64,000 nt of DNA from Collimonas sp. OK307 (lineage in GTDB: Bacteria > Pseudomonadota > Gammaproteobacteria > Burkholderiales > Burkholderiaceae_D): positions 620,001 through 684,000 of the forward strand of contig NZ_FOQI01000001.1 of the NCBI RefSeq assembly GCF_900113705.1. Direction: 5' to 3'. This document shows positions 8,088 through 16,852 of this stretch, piece after piece. The notes under the pieces were generated by a model, which was not told the DNA's origin, did no database searches, and saw only the letters and a program-made list of their open reading frames with translations. The translations under genes and the position numbers were made by a program. Within the stretch, counting starts at the first letter, position 1; the number at the start of each line of letters is the position of its first letter.

Positions 8088-9410
8088 TTACTTCAGGCAG
8101 GCGGGCGTGATGCCTTTTTCTTTTGCATACTTCGCAGCGGAAGCCTTGAACAGCGGGTGGATCAGGTTCTTGTTGCCTTCGATCCAGTCTGATACCAGCA
8201 CCCACTTGCTGCCATCCCATTGCTGGACCTTGATCTTGCCCGAACCTTCGTGGTTATCGCAGGAGGTCTTGATTTCAGGCAGCAGGCCGGTAGCGCCGAG
8301 TTGCTGCAGGCGCGCGTTAGTGATATTCAGATTCTCCAGCCCCCAGCGCACATCTTCTCCGCTCATGACCTTGCCTTTGCCGTACTTGGTTTGGGCGGTC
8401 CGTATCGCTTCCACGGTAGCCAATGCAGCCGACACGCCACGGTTATAAAGTATCGAACCGATCTTCGCCTTGTCCTGCATATTTCCCTTGCCGGCGCCGT
8501 ATACCACTTTCTCGATATCGGCGATCAGCGGGACGTTTTTTCCGGAAACATTCCAGGTAGCGCTCAGATAACCCTTGGCGGCATCGCCGGCCGGAACGGT
8601 GTCTTCCTCAGATCCGGCCCACCATGAGCCGATGATCTTGTCGCGTGCAAAACCAACTTTCTGTGCTGCTTTCAAGGCAGTCTGGTTCATCACGCCCCAG
8701 CCCCAGAAAATGACGTAATCCGGATTTTCCTGGCGAATCTTCAGCCATTGTGCGCCCTGCTCGTTGCCGGGATGGGCAACCGGGATCTGCACCACCTTGA
8801 ACTTGCCCAACGTCGCTTCGGCTTCCAGCGCGACTATCGGTTCCTTGCCGTAGGCCGAGTCGTGGTATAGGAACACGATTTTCTTGCCTGCCAGCGAGCC
8901 GTTGTTTTTACTTGCCAGGTATTTCACGATCGCCGAAATCTGCATCTGGTAGGTGGTCACTAGCGGAAACGCGTACGGGAACACAGAACCGTCGACCGCA
9001 TCGGTCCGGCCGTAACCCACCATCAGCAGCGGCACCTTGTCTTCCGCCGTCTTGTCGATCAGGGCATACGCGATGCCGGTCGCCATGGCATTGATCGCGG
9101 TACCTTTGGTGATCGGATTTTTGCCTTTCAGGCGTTCGTAGCATTCAACGCCTTTGGCGTTGTTGTATTCCGTTTCGCATTCTTCCCACGACAACTTGAC
9201 GCCGTTGACGCCGCCTTCTTTCAGGTTAACGTAGCTCAGGTAGTCGATATAACCGCCGTAATAGGATTGGCCGTTGGTGCCGTATGGACCGACCCGATAG
9301 CTGGGAATCGCAATGAATTGATCGGTTGCCTGGGCCATCGCCGGCAGGGCCGGCGCCAGCAGGCAAGCTGCAGCGGCGACAGCGAGCATGATTTGTTTAA
9401 TAGTTTTCAT
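8088..9410 (-). CDS. periplasmic substrate-binding protein of a Liv-type ABC transporter
   Basis: The 440-residue protein has a clear Sec signal peptide (cleavage after PAMAQA, about residue 27) and a type I periplasmic fold of the Leu/Ile/Val-binding family (KKIVFLYHDSAYGKEP, NPDYVIFWGWGVMNQTALKA). It is longer than classical LivJ, as are binding proteins for aromatic or fatty acid-like ligands in this group. GGAG lies 9 nt before the ATG. It sits between livM and livF, so it is part of the same operon. The ligand cannot be read from sequence; the flanking acyl-CoA ligases suggest a carboxylic acid. Confidence 0.92.
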   Translation of the reverse strand: MKTIKQIMLAVAAAACLLAPALPAMAQATDQFIAIPSYRVGPYGTNGQSYYGGYIDYLSYVNLKEGGVNGVKLSWEECETEYNNAKGVECYERLKGKNPITKGTAINAMATGIAYALIDKTAEDKVPLLMVGYGRTDAVDGSVFPYAFPLVTTYQMQISAIVKYLASKNNGSLAGKKIVFLYHDSAYGKEPIVALEAEATLGKFKVVQIPVAHPGNEQGAQWLKIRQENPDYVIFWGWGVMNQTALKAAQKVGFARDKIIGSWWAGSEEDTVPAGDAAKGYLSATWNVSGKNVPLIADIEKVVYGAGKGNMQDKAKIGSILYNRGVSAALATVEAIRTAQTKYGKGKVMSGEDVRWGLENLNITNARLQQLGATGLLPEIKTSCDNHEGSGKIKVQQWDGSKWVLVSDWIEGNKNLIHPLFKASAAKYAKEKGITPACLK

Positions 9411-9470
9411 TATCTGGTCTCCTGGTGCTGGTTATCTGAACTCGGGACTGCTTAATACCTTCTGTACCAA

Positions 9471-10547
9471 TCAATGCGGGAACGGCCATAAGCGCAGTTT
9501 CTCTTTGGTGATCTGCCACAGGCGCGCCAGCCCGTGCGGTTCTACAATCAGGAAAAAAATGATCAAGGCGCCAAACAGCATCATCTGGATGTGCGACACG
9601 GTAGCATTGGTAAATGGCAGGTGTAGCCAGGTGGCCAGCGGTGGCAAGACGTTATCCAGGAAAATCGGCAGCAACAAGATAAAGGCAGAACCGAGGAACG
9701 CCCCCAGGATACTGCCGACGCCGCCGACGATAATCATGAACAGGATGCGGAACGACAAATCCAGGGAAAAGCCGTCCGGCTCCACCGAACCCAGGTAGCA
9801 GAAGGCATACAAGGCGCCGGCAACACCGCAGAAAAAGGAACTGACGGCAAACGCCAGCAGCTTGGTCGGCATCAGACGAATGCCGATGACTTCGGCGGCA
9901 ACGTCCATATCGCGCACCGCCATCCAGGCCCGGCCGGTGGATGAGCGCACCAGGTTTTTCGCCAGCAGCGCCATCACGCAGACAATCGCCAGTACGAACA
10001 GGTATTTCTTGACTGGTGTGTTGATGGCGATGCCGAACAGGTCGATCTTTTGCGCGCTGATCACGCCGGAAGAGCTGTCATTGGAAAACCATGGAAACTT
10101 GGTCAGCACCCAAATCACGAAAAATTGTGCTGCCAGTGTCGCCACCGCCAGGTAAAAGCCCTTGATACGCAACGACGGCAAGCCGAACAAGACCCCGACC
10201 GCAGCCGCGCAGCAACCCGCGAGGATGAAGGACAACAGGATCGGAATGCCCTCAATCCGCAACTGGAAATTATAGGCAGCGTAGGCGCCCACCGCCATGA
10301 ACGCGGCAGAGCCCAGCGATAGCTGGCCTGCATAACCGGTCAATATATTCAAGCCCAGCGCCGCCAGCGCAAACACCAGGAATGGGATCAGGATGGCGGA
10401 AAACCAGTATTCGCTGCCGATCATGGGAATGCCGACAAATGCAACGGCCAGCAAGATAAGCATGCCGATGCGGTCCTGCCGAATCGGGAATATCTGGCTA
10501 TCCGCGATGTAAGAGGTTTTAAACTGTCCGGCCTCACGATAAAGCAT
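9471..10547 (-). CDS. branched-chain-type ABC transporter permease (LivM-like)
   Basis: The 358-residue inner-membrane permease has about ten hydrophobic segments and the LivM block GLNILTGYAGQLSLGSAAFMAVGAY (family hallmark near residue 65). The cytoplasmic EAA-like loop is GRAWMAVRDMDVAAEVIGI. GGAG lies 8-9 nt before the ATG. It would pair with the LivH-like permease encoded 47 bp upstream. The N-terminal 30 residues are polar and longer than in E. coli LivM cores. Substrate is unknown; see the operon context. Confidence 0.93.
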   Translation of the reverse strand: MLYREAGQFKTSYIADSQIFPIRQDRIGMLILLAVAFVGIPMIGSEYWFSAILIPFLVFALAALGLNILTGYAGQLSLGSAAFMAVGAYAAYNFQLRIEGIPILLSFILAGCCAAAVGVLFGLPSLRIKGFYLAVATLAAQFFVIWVLTKFPWFSNDSSSGVISAQKIDLFGIAINTPVKKYLFVLAIVCVMALLAKNLVRSSTGRAWMAVRDMDVAAEVIGIRLMPTKLLAFAVSSFFCGVAGALYAFCYLGSVEPDGFSLDLSFRILFMIIVGGVGSILGAFLGSAFILLLPIFLDNVLPPLATWLHLPFTNATVSHIQMMLFGALIIFFLIVEPHGLARLWQITKEKLRLWPFPH

Positions 10548-10594
10548 GGCATGTCTCCGTTCGAATTCTCAAGGTTCTGTAGGTGATCAAAGCG

Positions 10595-11509
10595 TTAAAC
10601 ACGATCGATGTGCCGCTCGCCGAACAAACCTTCCGGCCTCACCAGCAGGAACAGCAACGCGAACACATAGGGAAACCATCCTTCTATGCCGCCGAAATTG
10701 CCGCCAAACATGTCTTGCATGACCGGCGGGATATAGATCTCGGCCAGCTTCTCGGATACGCCGATAATCAGACCGCCCGCTATCGCCCCCGGAATCGAAG
10801 TAAAACCGCCGAGTATCAGCACCGGCAAGGCTTTCAACGCGGTCATCGTCAGTGCGAACTGCACGCCGTTGCGCGAGCCCCACAGCAAACCGGCAACCAG
10901 CGCCACGAAACCAGCCACGCCCCAGACGATGACCCAGATATGGCGCAATGGAATTCCCAGCGAGAGCGCCGCCTGATGATCGTCGGCTACGGCGCGCAAG
11001 GCTCGGCCGACCTTGGTCTTCTGGAAAAACAGCGCCAGCAGCAGTACCAGTCCGATCACCATGCCGGAAGCGAACAGATCGAATTTGGAAATCCCGATGC
11101 CGAAACCATCCATGATGGAAGCAATCGGTTCATCCACGATACCCAGGTTGATCGCCCGTACTTCGCTGCCGAACAGCATCGGGCCCAATCCCTCCAGGAA
11201 AAAAGCTAGCCCGATGGTGGCCATGAATAGCGTGATCGGCGGCTGGTTGACCAGTTTGCGCAACACCAGCCGTTCAGTCGCCACGGCCACCAGCAGCATC
11301 ACCAGGAAAGCGCCGATAATCGCCGCCCACATGGGCAAACCCTTGTCCATCAGGCCAACCACGGCCAGCGCCGCGAAATAGACCATGGCGCCCTGGGCAA
11401 AATTGAACACGCCGGAAGCCTTGTAGATCAGCACGAAACCAAGCGCCACCAGCGAGTACATCAGGCCCGAAAGCAAACCGCTTAGCGTCACCTCAAAGAA
11501 AAATTGCAT
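10595..11509 (-). CDS. branched-chain-type ABC transporter permease (LivH-like)
   Basis: The 304-residue permease has eight to nine hydrophobic segments and the LivH hallmarks YSLVALGFVLIYKASGVFNFAQG near the N-terminus and GRALRAVADDHQAALSLGI in the ATPase-contact loop at about 185. A GGAG ribosome site precedes the ATG. It lies between the LivG-like ATPase (21 bp upstream) and the LivM-like permease. Together with both ATPases and the binding protein it makes a complete importer. Confidence 0.93.
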   Translation of the reverse strand: MQFFFEVTLSGLLSGLMYSLVALGFVLIYKASGVFNFAQGAMVYFAALAVVGLMDKGLPMWAAIIGAFLVMLLVAVATERLVLRKLVNQPPITLFMATIGLAFFLEGLGPMLFGSEVRAINLGIVDEPIASIMDGFGIGISKFDLFASGMVIGLVLLLALFFQKTKVGRALRAVADDHQAALSLGIPLRHIWVIVWGVAGFVALVAGLLWGSRNGVQFALTMTALKALPVLILGGFTSIPGAIAGGLIIGVSEKLAEIYIPPVMQDMFGGNFGGIEGWFPYVFALLFLLVRPEGLFGERHIDRV

Positions 11510-11530
11510 TGCCGTCTCCGTAAGTGAGAG

Positions 11531-12415
11531 CTAGTGAGAGCTACCGAGGTAGGCTTTGATGACTTCGGGATTGTTCATGACTTCGTCAGGTGTGCCGTCG
11601 CCGATCTTCTTGCCGTAATCGAGCACCACGACACGGTCCGAAATATCCATCACCACGCCCATGTCGTGTTCGATCAGGACGATGGTGGTGCCGAACTGAT
11701 CGTTGACATCCAGTATGAAGCGGCACATATCCTGTTTTTCTTCGACATTCATGCCGGCCATAGGCTCATCCAGCAGCAACATGCTTGGTTCCGCCGCCAG
11801 CGCGCGCGCCAGCTCCACCCGTTTTTGCAGGCCATAGGGCAAGCGTCCGACCGGCGTTTTACGGATGTGCTGGATTTCCAGGAAATCGATGACTTCCTCG
11901 ACCTTGCGCCGATGCTGCACCTCTTCATTGCGCGCCCGGCCCCACCAGATGGCGTTAGCCAGGAAACTCGAATGCATCTTGGTATTACGGCCAGTCATGA
12001 TGTTGTCAAGCACCGTCATCCCCTTGAACAGGGCGATATTCTGGAAAGTACGCGCAATCCCCTGCCGCGCCACCGTGCTTGGATTCATGCTGTGCCGTGG
12101 CACGCCGTGAAACACGATGCTGCCTTTTTGCGGATGGTAGACGCCGTTGATGACGTTGATCATCGAACTTTTCCCGGCGCCGTTAGGGCCGATGATGGCG
12201 CGGATCTCATGTTCTTTCACATTGAACGAAATATCGGTGAGCGCCTTGACGCCGCCGAACGACAACGAAATATTCTGCAGGTCCAGCACCACTTCGCCGA
12301 TGTTGCGGCCCTTGCCGGTCGCTTGCGGATCAGGATCGTATAGTGCTGCACCGGGCATTGCCGTTTCCACCGGGAAGACTTCTTCCGTGACATCTCTTTT
12401 CAGGATCGCACTCAT
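11531..12415 (-). CDS. branched-chain-type ABC transporter ATPase (LivG-like)
   Basis: The 294-residue ATPase has Walker A GPNGAGKSS, Walker B MLLLDEPMAGM and the LivG-type insert after the Q-loop (RTFQNIALFKGMTVLDNIM). The family signature is weakly kept as LPYGLQKRVELARAL. ATG 12415 is chosen because it sits 4 bp after the upstream ligase stop codon; the longer frame from 12460 would run into that gene. An extra N-terminal stretch of about 40 residues precedes the ABC core. It pairs with the LivF-like ATPase at 7222. Confidence 0.92.
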   Translation of the reverse strand: MSAILKRDVTEEVFPVETAMPGAALYDPDPQATGKGRNIGEVVLDLQNISLSFGGVKALTDISFNVKEHEIRAIIGPNGAGKSSMINVINGVYHPQKGSIVFHGVPRHSMNPSTVARQGIARTFQNIALFKGMTVLDNIMTGRNTKMHSSFLANAIWWGRARNEEVQHRRKVEEVIDFLEIQHIRKTPVGRLPYGLQKRVELARALAAEPSMLLLDEPMAGMNVEEKQDMCRFILDVNDQFGTTIVLIEHDMGVVMDISDRVVVLDYGKKIGDGTPDEVMNNPEVIKAYLGSSH

Positions 12416-12419
12416 AAGG

Positions 12420-14387
12420 TCAGGCCGCTTTATCAATGGTGGCGAAAATCTTGGCGTCAACGATCTGTAAATCGGCAGCGATCATGCCTTGCCGGCCGTC
12501 TTCGAACTTGACCTGGGTTTCTATGTATTGCGATTGCCTGCCGCCATACAACGCATCGATCAGCACTGCGTACTTGGTGGCGATGAAATCGCGCCGCACC
12601 TTGCGAGTCCGCGTCAACTCGTCGTCATCGGCATCCAATTCTTTGTGCAGGATCAAAAAGCGGTGAATCTGCGACGCCGCCAGCAAAGGATCCTGGACCA
12701 GGTCGGCATTCACCTTTTCGACGCAGTCGCCGATCAGCGCATACACCGCCTGCTGCGCGGCAAGGTCGGCATAACTGCTGTAAGCCAGGTTCCGACGCTC
12801 AGCCCAGTTGCCTACCGCATCCATGTCGATATTGATAAACACCGTGCATTGCTCGCGTTGATTACCGAACACCACCGCTTCTTTAATGAAGGGGAAGAAC
12901 TTCAATTTGTTTTCTATGTACTTGGGCGCAAACAAGGTGCCGCCGGCCATCTTGCCGACATCCTTGGCGCGATCGATGATCTTCAAATGGCCGTCGCCGT
13001 CGAAAAATCCGGCATCGCCAGTATGAAAATAACCTTCAGCGTCGATCGCTTCGGCGGTAGCCTCCGGCCGTTTGAAGTACGCTTTCATCAAACCCGGCGA
13101 ACGCACCAGCACTTCGCCCTTGCTATCGATATGCACCTCGACCCCTCTCATCGGCCGCCCCACCGTATCCAGCTTGACGTCGCCGGATGGCTGCATGCAG
13201 ACGGTAACGCAGGTTTCAGTCATGCCGTACAACTGCTTCAGGTTGATGCCCAGAGAACGGTAGAAATCGAAAAGATCGGGGCCGATAGCCTCGCCGCCGG
13301 TATAGGCAACCCGGATCCGCGACATGCCGAGCACATTCTTCAACGGCCCGTAGATCAGCAGATCGCCGACCGCGTACAACAAACGATCGGTGAGCGACAC
13401 ATCTGATTTTTTATCCAATATGCGAATCCCGACCCGCCGCGCGATACCCATGAAGGCGTGGAACATCTTGCGTTTTATCCAGCCGGCGTCTTCGATCCTG
13501 ATCATCACTTGCGTCAGGATATTTTCATAGATACGCGGCGGCGCGAAATAATACGTCGGCCCGATCTCGCGCAGATCCATCATCACGGTATTCGGCGATT
13601 CCGGGCAATTCAGGCAGAACCCGGCGACATGCGCCTGGGCAAACGAGTACAGGAAATCGCCGACCCAGGCCAGCGGCAGGTAACACAACACATCGTCTTG
13701 CTGGTTCAACTGATCGAACTCAACCAGGGTCTGTGCCGTGGTGATCATCGCCGCATGCGTATGGCACACACCTTTCGGTTTGCCTGTGGTGCCAGAGGTA
13801 TACAGGATGATGGCGATGTCGTCGGCCCGCCCGGCGCTGACCTGGCTCATGAAGAAATCGGGATGCATCTGGTCATAAGCCCGGCCCATCTCTGTCACCT
13901 TGGCAAACGATGTCAGTTCCGGCTGATGATAATTGCGCATGCCGCGCTCGTCGTCGACGATGATGCGGCTGATCCGGCGCGGCGACAGCGTCTGTTTGAT
14001 TTCAAACACCTTGTCGACCTGCTCCTGGTCTTCAACCACCACGAAATCGATTTCAGCATCGTCCATGACATAAGCCATGTCGGCCGCAGGCGCATCCTGA
14101 TATAACGGCACCGGCATGCCGCCCAGGCACTGGGCAGCTGACATCGCCCAATACAGCCGCGGGCAGTTATTGCCGACTATCGCCAGGCTCATGCCGCGCC
14201 GGAAGCCAAGTGCCGCCAAACCGCAGGCAAAGGCCCGGACTTCCCCTGCAACCTGGGCCCAGCTCGTCGCCTGCCAGATGCCGAGATCTTTTTCCCGGAA
14301 CGCCGGCTGCTGCGGGCGTTCCTTGGCATGCTTCAGGAGCAAACCTGGAAATGTCTCTGCTCCTGGACGTTGTGTTGTCTCCACCAT
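12420..14387 (-). CDS. AMP-dependent long-chain acyl-CoA synthetase-like ligase
   Basis: The 655-residue adenylate-forming enzyme has P-loop ILYTSGTTGKPKG, the A5 block QLYGMTETCVT, A7 GYFHTGDAGFFDGDGHL and the A8 hinge DRAKDVGKMAGG. Size and the long C-terminal domain fit FadD15-type long-chain or large-acid synthetases. It would convert an imported acid to its CoA thioester. ATG 14387 is preferred because GGTGGGGG lies just upstream; the longer frame from 14435 has no ribosome site. It is first in the minus-strand cluster that encodes the Liv-type importer and a PaaK-like ligase. The Crp/Fnr gene diverges about 200 bp upstream. Confidence 0.9.
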   Translation of the reverse strand: MVETTQRPGAETFPGLLLKHAKERPQQPAFREKDLGIWQATSWAQVAGEVRAFACGLAALGFRRGMSLAIVGNNCPRLYWAMSAAQCLGGMPVPLYQDAPAADMAYVMDDAEIDFVVVEDQEQVDKVFEIKQTLSPRRISRIIVDDERGMRNYHQPELTSFAKVTEMGRAYDQMHPDFFMSQVSAGRADDIAIILYTSGTTGKPKGVCHTHAAMITTAQTLVEFDQLNQQDDVLCYLPLAWVGDFLYSFAQAHVAGFCLNCPESPNTVMMDLREIGPTYYFAPPRIYENILTQVMIRIEDAGWIKRKMFHAFMGIARRVGIRILDKKSDVSLTDRLLYAVGDLLIYGPLKNVLGMSRIRVAYTGGEAIGPDLFDFYRSLGINLKQLYGMTETCVTVCMQPSGDVKLDTVGRPMRGVEVHIDSKGEVLVRSPGLMKAYFKRPEATAEAIDAEGYFHTGDAGFFDGDGHLKIIDRAKDVGKMAGGTLFAPKYIENKLKFFPFIKEAVVFGNQREQCTVFINIDMDAVGNWAERRNLAYSSYADLAAQQAVYALIGDCVEKVNADLVQDPLLAASQIHRFLILHKELDADDDELTRTRKVRRDFIATKYAVLIDALYGGRQSQYIETQVKFEDGRQGMIAADLQIVDAKIFATIDKAA

Positions 14388-14583
14388 CGCCCCCACCTTT
14401 TTTATTTGCCTCCATGGCATCGATACCGGTGCCATGCGCGCTTGTCAGTGTCTAGTCAGTCTGGGCCGGCATCCTTACGTCGCACTTACTATAGTGCCGG
14501 TTATTCGCTGCTTTATGCGATGATAGTAGTGTGAGTCGGGAGATGGGGTTGTCATCTCGCAGACAATTGCCGAATTTTCGATA

Positions 14584-15282
14584 TTGCAACGCATCATAAT
14601 GATCACAGAGACCTCGATTAAAGACATGCTGGCCAAGACCATGTGGGCGCGCTCGCTCACCGGCGAACAACTGACGCGCGTTGAAGCGGAGATGTTCAGC
14701 CGCAAGATTTCGAGCGGTGCCTTTGTTTGCCATAAAGGCGATCCGGTCACGCACTGGATTGGCGTGCATGAAGGACTGCTGAAAATGAGCAGCGTTTCGC
14801 CCGAAGGGAAAACCGTGTCCTTTGCCGGCATGGCCAACGGCGGCTGGCTGGGCGAAGGCTCGTTGCTCAAGAGCGAACCGCGTAAGTACGACGTGGTAGC
14901 GCTGCGTGACAGCGAACTGCTGTACATGCCGAAAGCGACTTATCTATGGCTGCTCGACAACAGCATCCAATTCAATCGATTCCTGGTCACTCAACTCAAT
15001 GAACGGCTGGCGCTGTTTATTTCGCTGGTGGAATACGACCGCATGCTGGAACCGGACGCACGCGTTGCACGTTGCCTGGCAGCGTTGTTCAACCCTTACC
15101 TGAATCCAGGCATTGGCCGCGAGCTGCAAATTTCGCAGGAAGAAGTCGGCAATCTTTCCGGCGCCTCGCGCCAGCGCGCCAACCAGGCTTTGCAGGTACT
15201 GGAAAAGGCGGGATTGTTGAAGGTGGATTACGGCAGCATCACCATCCTTGACCTGGATGGTTTGCGCCAATTCCACTCCTGA
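14584..15282 (+). CDS. Crp/Fnr-family transcriptional regulator
   Basis: The 232-residue protein has an N-terminal cyclic-nucleotide-type beta-roll (GAFVCHKGDPVTHWIGVHEG, WLGEGSLLKS) and a C-terminal winged helix with ISQEEVGNLSGASRQRANQAL. The N-terminal Cys set of Fnr is absent, so it is not an oxygen sensor of that kind. It diverges from the acyl-CoA synthetase/Liv-transporter cluster and probably controls it. ATG 14602 (MITETS) is an alternative start. Effector unknown. Confidence 0.9.
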   Translation: MQRIIMITETSIKDMLAKTMWARSLTGEQLTRVEAEMFSRKISSGAFVCHKGDPVTHWIGVHEGLLKMSSVSPEGKTVSFAGMANGGWLGEGSLLKSEPRKYDVVALRDSELLYMPKATYLWLLDNSIQFNRFLVTQLNERLALFISLVEYDRMLEPDARVARCLAALFNPYLNPGIGRELQISQEEVGNLSGASRQRANQALQVLEKAGLLKVDYGSITILDLDGLRQFHS

Positions 15283-15300
15283 CAGGTTGAACCCGCAGCA

Positions 15301-15795
15301 ATGACTCGCAAGCGCAGCTTTCCACCGGTAGTGGATGAACAGGTCCGTATCCTGATACTGGGCAGTTTGCCAGGTAATGTATCCCTGGCCCACAGCCAGT
15401 ATTACGCGCATCCGCAAAATCGCTTTTGGAAATTGCTGTCGGAAGTGACCGGCGCCGACCTTCCGGCCTTGCCCTATCCAGACCGGTTGCAGGCTCTGTT
15501 GGCCAGACACATCGGCTTATGGGATGTGGTGGCCGATGCACACCGAACCGGCAGCCTGGACAGCAAGATTCGCGACCAGGTGGAGAATGACCTGATCGGT
15601 CTGTTGGCTAAGCTGCCCCGCCTGACCACGATTGCCTTTAACGGCGGCACTGCCACGCGGCTCGGCTTGAAAGCCTTGACAGGTCACGCCGAACGCTACC
15701 GCATCATCACATTGCCGTCCAGCAGTCCCGCTTACACCCTGGCGTACTCAGAAAAATTAATTGCATGGCAAGAACTAAAAAAATGGGCCAGTTGA
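15301..15795 (+). CDS. DNA-deoxyinosine glycosylase (uracil-DNA glycosylase superfamily, family 6 type)
   Basis: The 164-residue protein matches the hypoxanthine-DNA glycosylase family: motif 1 GSLPGNVSL (about 21-29), QYYAHPQNRFWKLL, LWDVV, FNGGTA (about 113-118) and the closing LPSSSPAYT. These enzymes excise deaminated adenine (hypoxanthine) from DNA and start base-excision repair. It starts 18 bp after the Crp/Fnr gene and may share its transcript, though the functional link is not obvious. Confidence 0.88.
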   Translation: MTRKRSFPPVVDEQVRILILGSLPGNVSLAHSQYYAHPQNRFWKLLSEVTGADLPALPYPDRLQALLARHIGLWDVVADAHRTGSLDSKIRDQVENDLIGLLAKLPRLTTIAFNGGTATRLGLKALTGHAERYRIITLPSSSPAYTLAYSEKLIAWQELKKWAS

Positions 15796-15827
15796 GGCAG
15801 ATGCGCCATTTGAACGGCACCATATGA

Positions 15828-16850
15828 TTAACGGGCGCCGGCAAAGCCGCCAAAGAATGCAGCCGCATTAGCTTCCAGGCTTTCGATGTGATATCCGCCT
15901 TCCTGCACAATTGCCGTAGGCAAGCCTAGCGCGCCGACTGCGTCGCCCAGGCGCCTGAAGCCGTCGGTCGTCACTGCCACGCGCGATTGCGAGTCCTCTT
16001 TATAAATATCAAAACCCAGCGCCAGCACCACCACGTCCGGCGCGAAGCGTTTTAATGTGTCTAAGGCGTCTTCGACCCGTTCGAAGAATAATTTCTCCGA
16101 CGATCCATGCGGCATTGGAAAATTGACATTAAAGCCATCGCCCGCCCCTACCCCGTGCTCTTCCTCATAACCGGCGACTACCGGATAAAAATTTGTCGGG
16201 TCACCGTGAATCGAGACGTACAGCACGTCACTGCGGTCATAGAAAATTTCCTGCACGCCCTGACCATGATGCATGTCGGTATCCAGAATCGCGACACGGC
16301 CAAAGCGGCTACGCAACGCCTGTGCGGCAGCAGCAGCATTGTTAATATAACAAAAACCGCCGGCGCCATCGGCACGCGCATGATGGCCGGGCGGACGACA
16401 CAGCGCGTAGGCCTGGCGCGCGCCATCGTTGATGGCCGCCGCTGCGGCCAGCGCGCTCTGCGCCGACCAGTATGCCGAGCGCCAGGTATTCGCTCCTATC
16501 GGGCAACTGCCGTCTGCCAGAAACCGCGCCGCCTGCGCCAGCACACCGCGCAATGGATTCGGATCGCGTATATAGATGTTCGACATGACCTCGTCGCCCC
16601 AGTCGTCCGGTATCTTTTTCCATTCGCCATGGGCTGCCTCAAGAAAGCGCAAATAGCCCGCGTCGTGCACCGCCTGCAAGGGGGCCATACCGAAATCGGC
16701 CGGCTCGCGGACATCGAAACCGAGCGCTTTCGAGGCCGCGACCAGACGCGCAGCGCGCTCGGGAATTTCTTGCGGCGTGCGCATCTGTCCACGCGACAGA
16801 TAGCTACGCGGGTGATGCAGTAATTGTTCCGGATGAAAATAGGTCAGCAT
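15828..16850 (-). CDS. histone-deacetylase-family protein, acetylpolyamine amidohydrolase type
   Basis: This 340-residue arginase/deacetylase-fold protein contains RPPGHHA (about 156-162, catalytic His pair), GFCYINNAA, the metal ligands D-x-H in ILDTDMHHGQG and the late active-site GFDIY and EGGYH. Bacterial members deacetylate acetylpolyamines or other small acetamides with Zn. The ATG lies 2 bp after the stop of the M20 hydrolase gene, so the two are almost certainly coupled. An MHS transporter gene precedes them. The trio would import and hydrolyse an amide-type nitrogen compound. Confidence 0.92.
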   Translation of the reverse strand: MLTYFHPEQLLHHPRSYLSRGQMRTPQEIPERAARLVAASKALGFDVREPADFGMAPLQAVHDAGYLRFLEAAHGEWKKIPDDWGDEVMSNIYIRDPNPLRGVLAQAARFLADGSCPIGANTWRSAYWSAQSALAAAAAINDGARQAYALCRPPGHHARADGAGGFCYINNAAAAAQALRSRFGRVAILDTDMHHGQGVQEIFYDRSDVLYVSIHGDPTNFYPVVAGYEEEHGVGAGDGFNVNFPMPHGSSEKLFFERVEDALDTLKRFAPDVVVLALGFDIYKEDSQSRVAVTTDGFRRLGDAVGALGLPTAIVQEGGYHIESLEANAAAFFGGFAGAR

Positions 16851-16852
16851 TG

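Noticed and set aside
12489-13406. 305-codon plus-strand frame inside the acyl-CoA synthetase gene
   Set aside because: Antisense to a clear adenylate-forming enzyme with full motifs; no family resemblance of its own.
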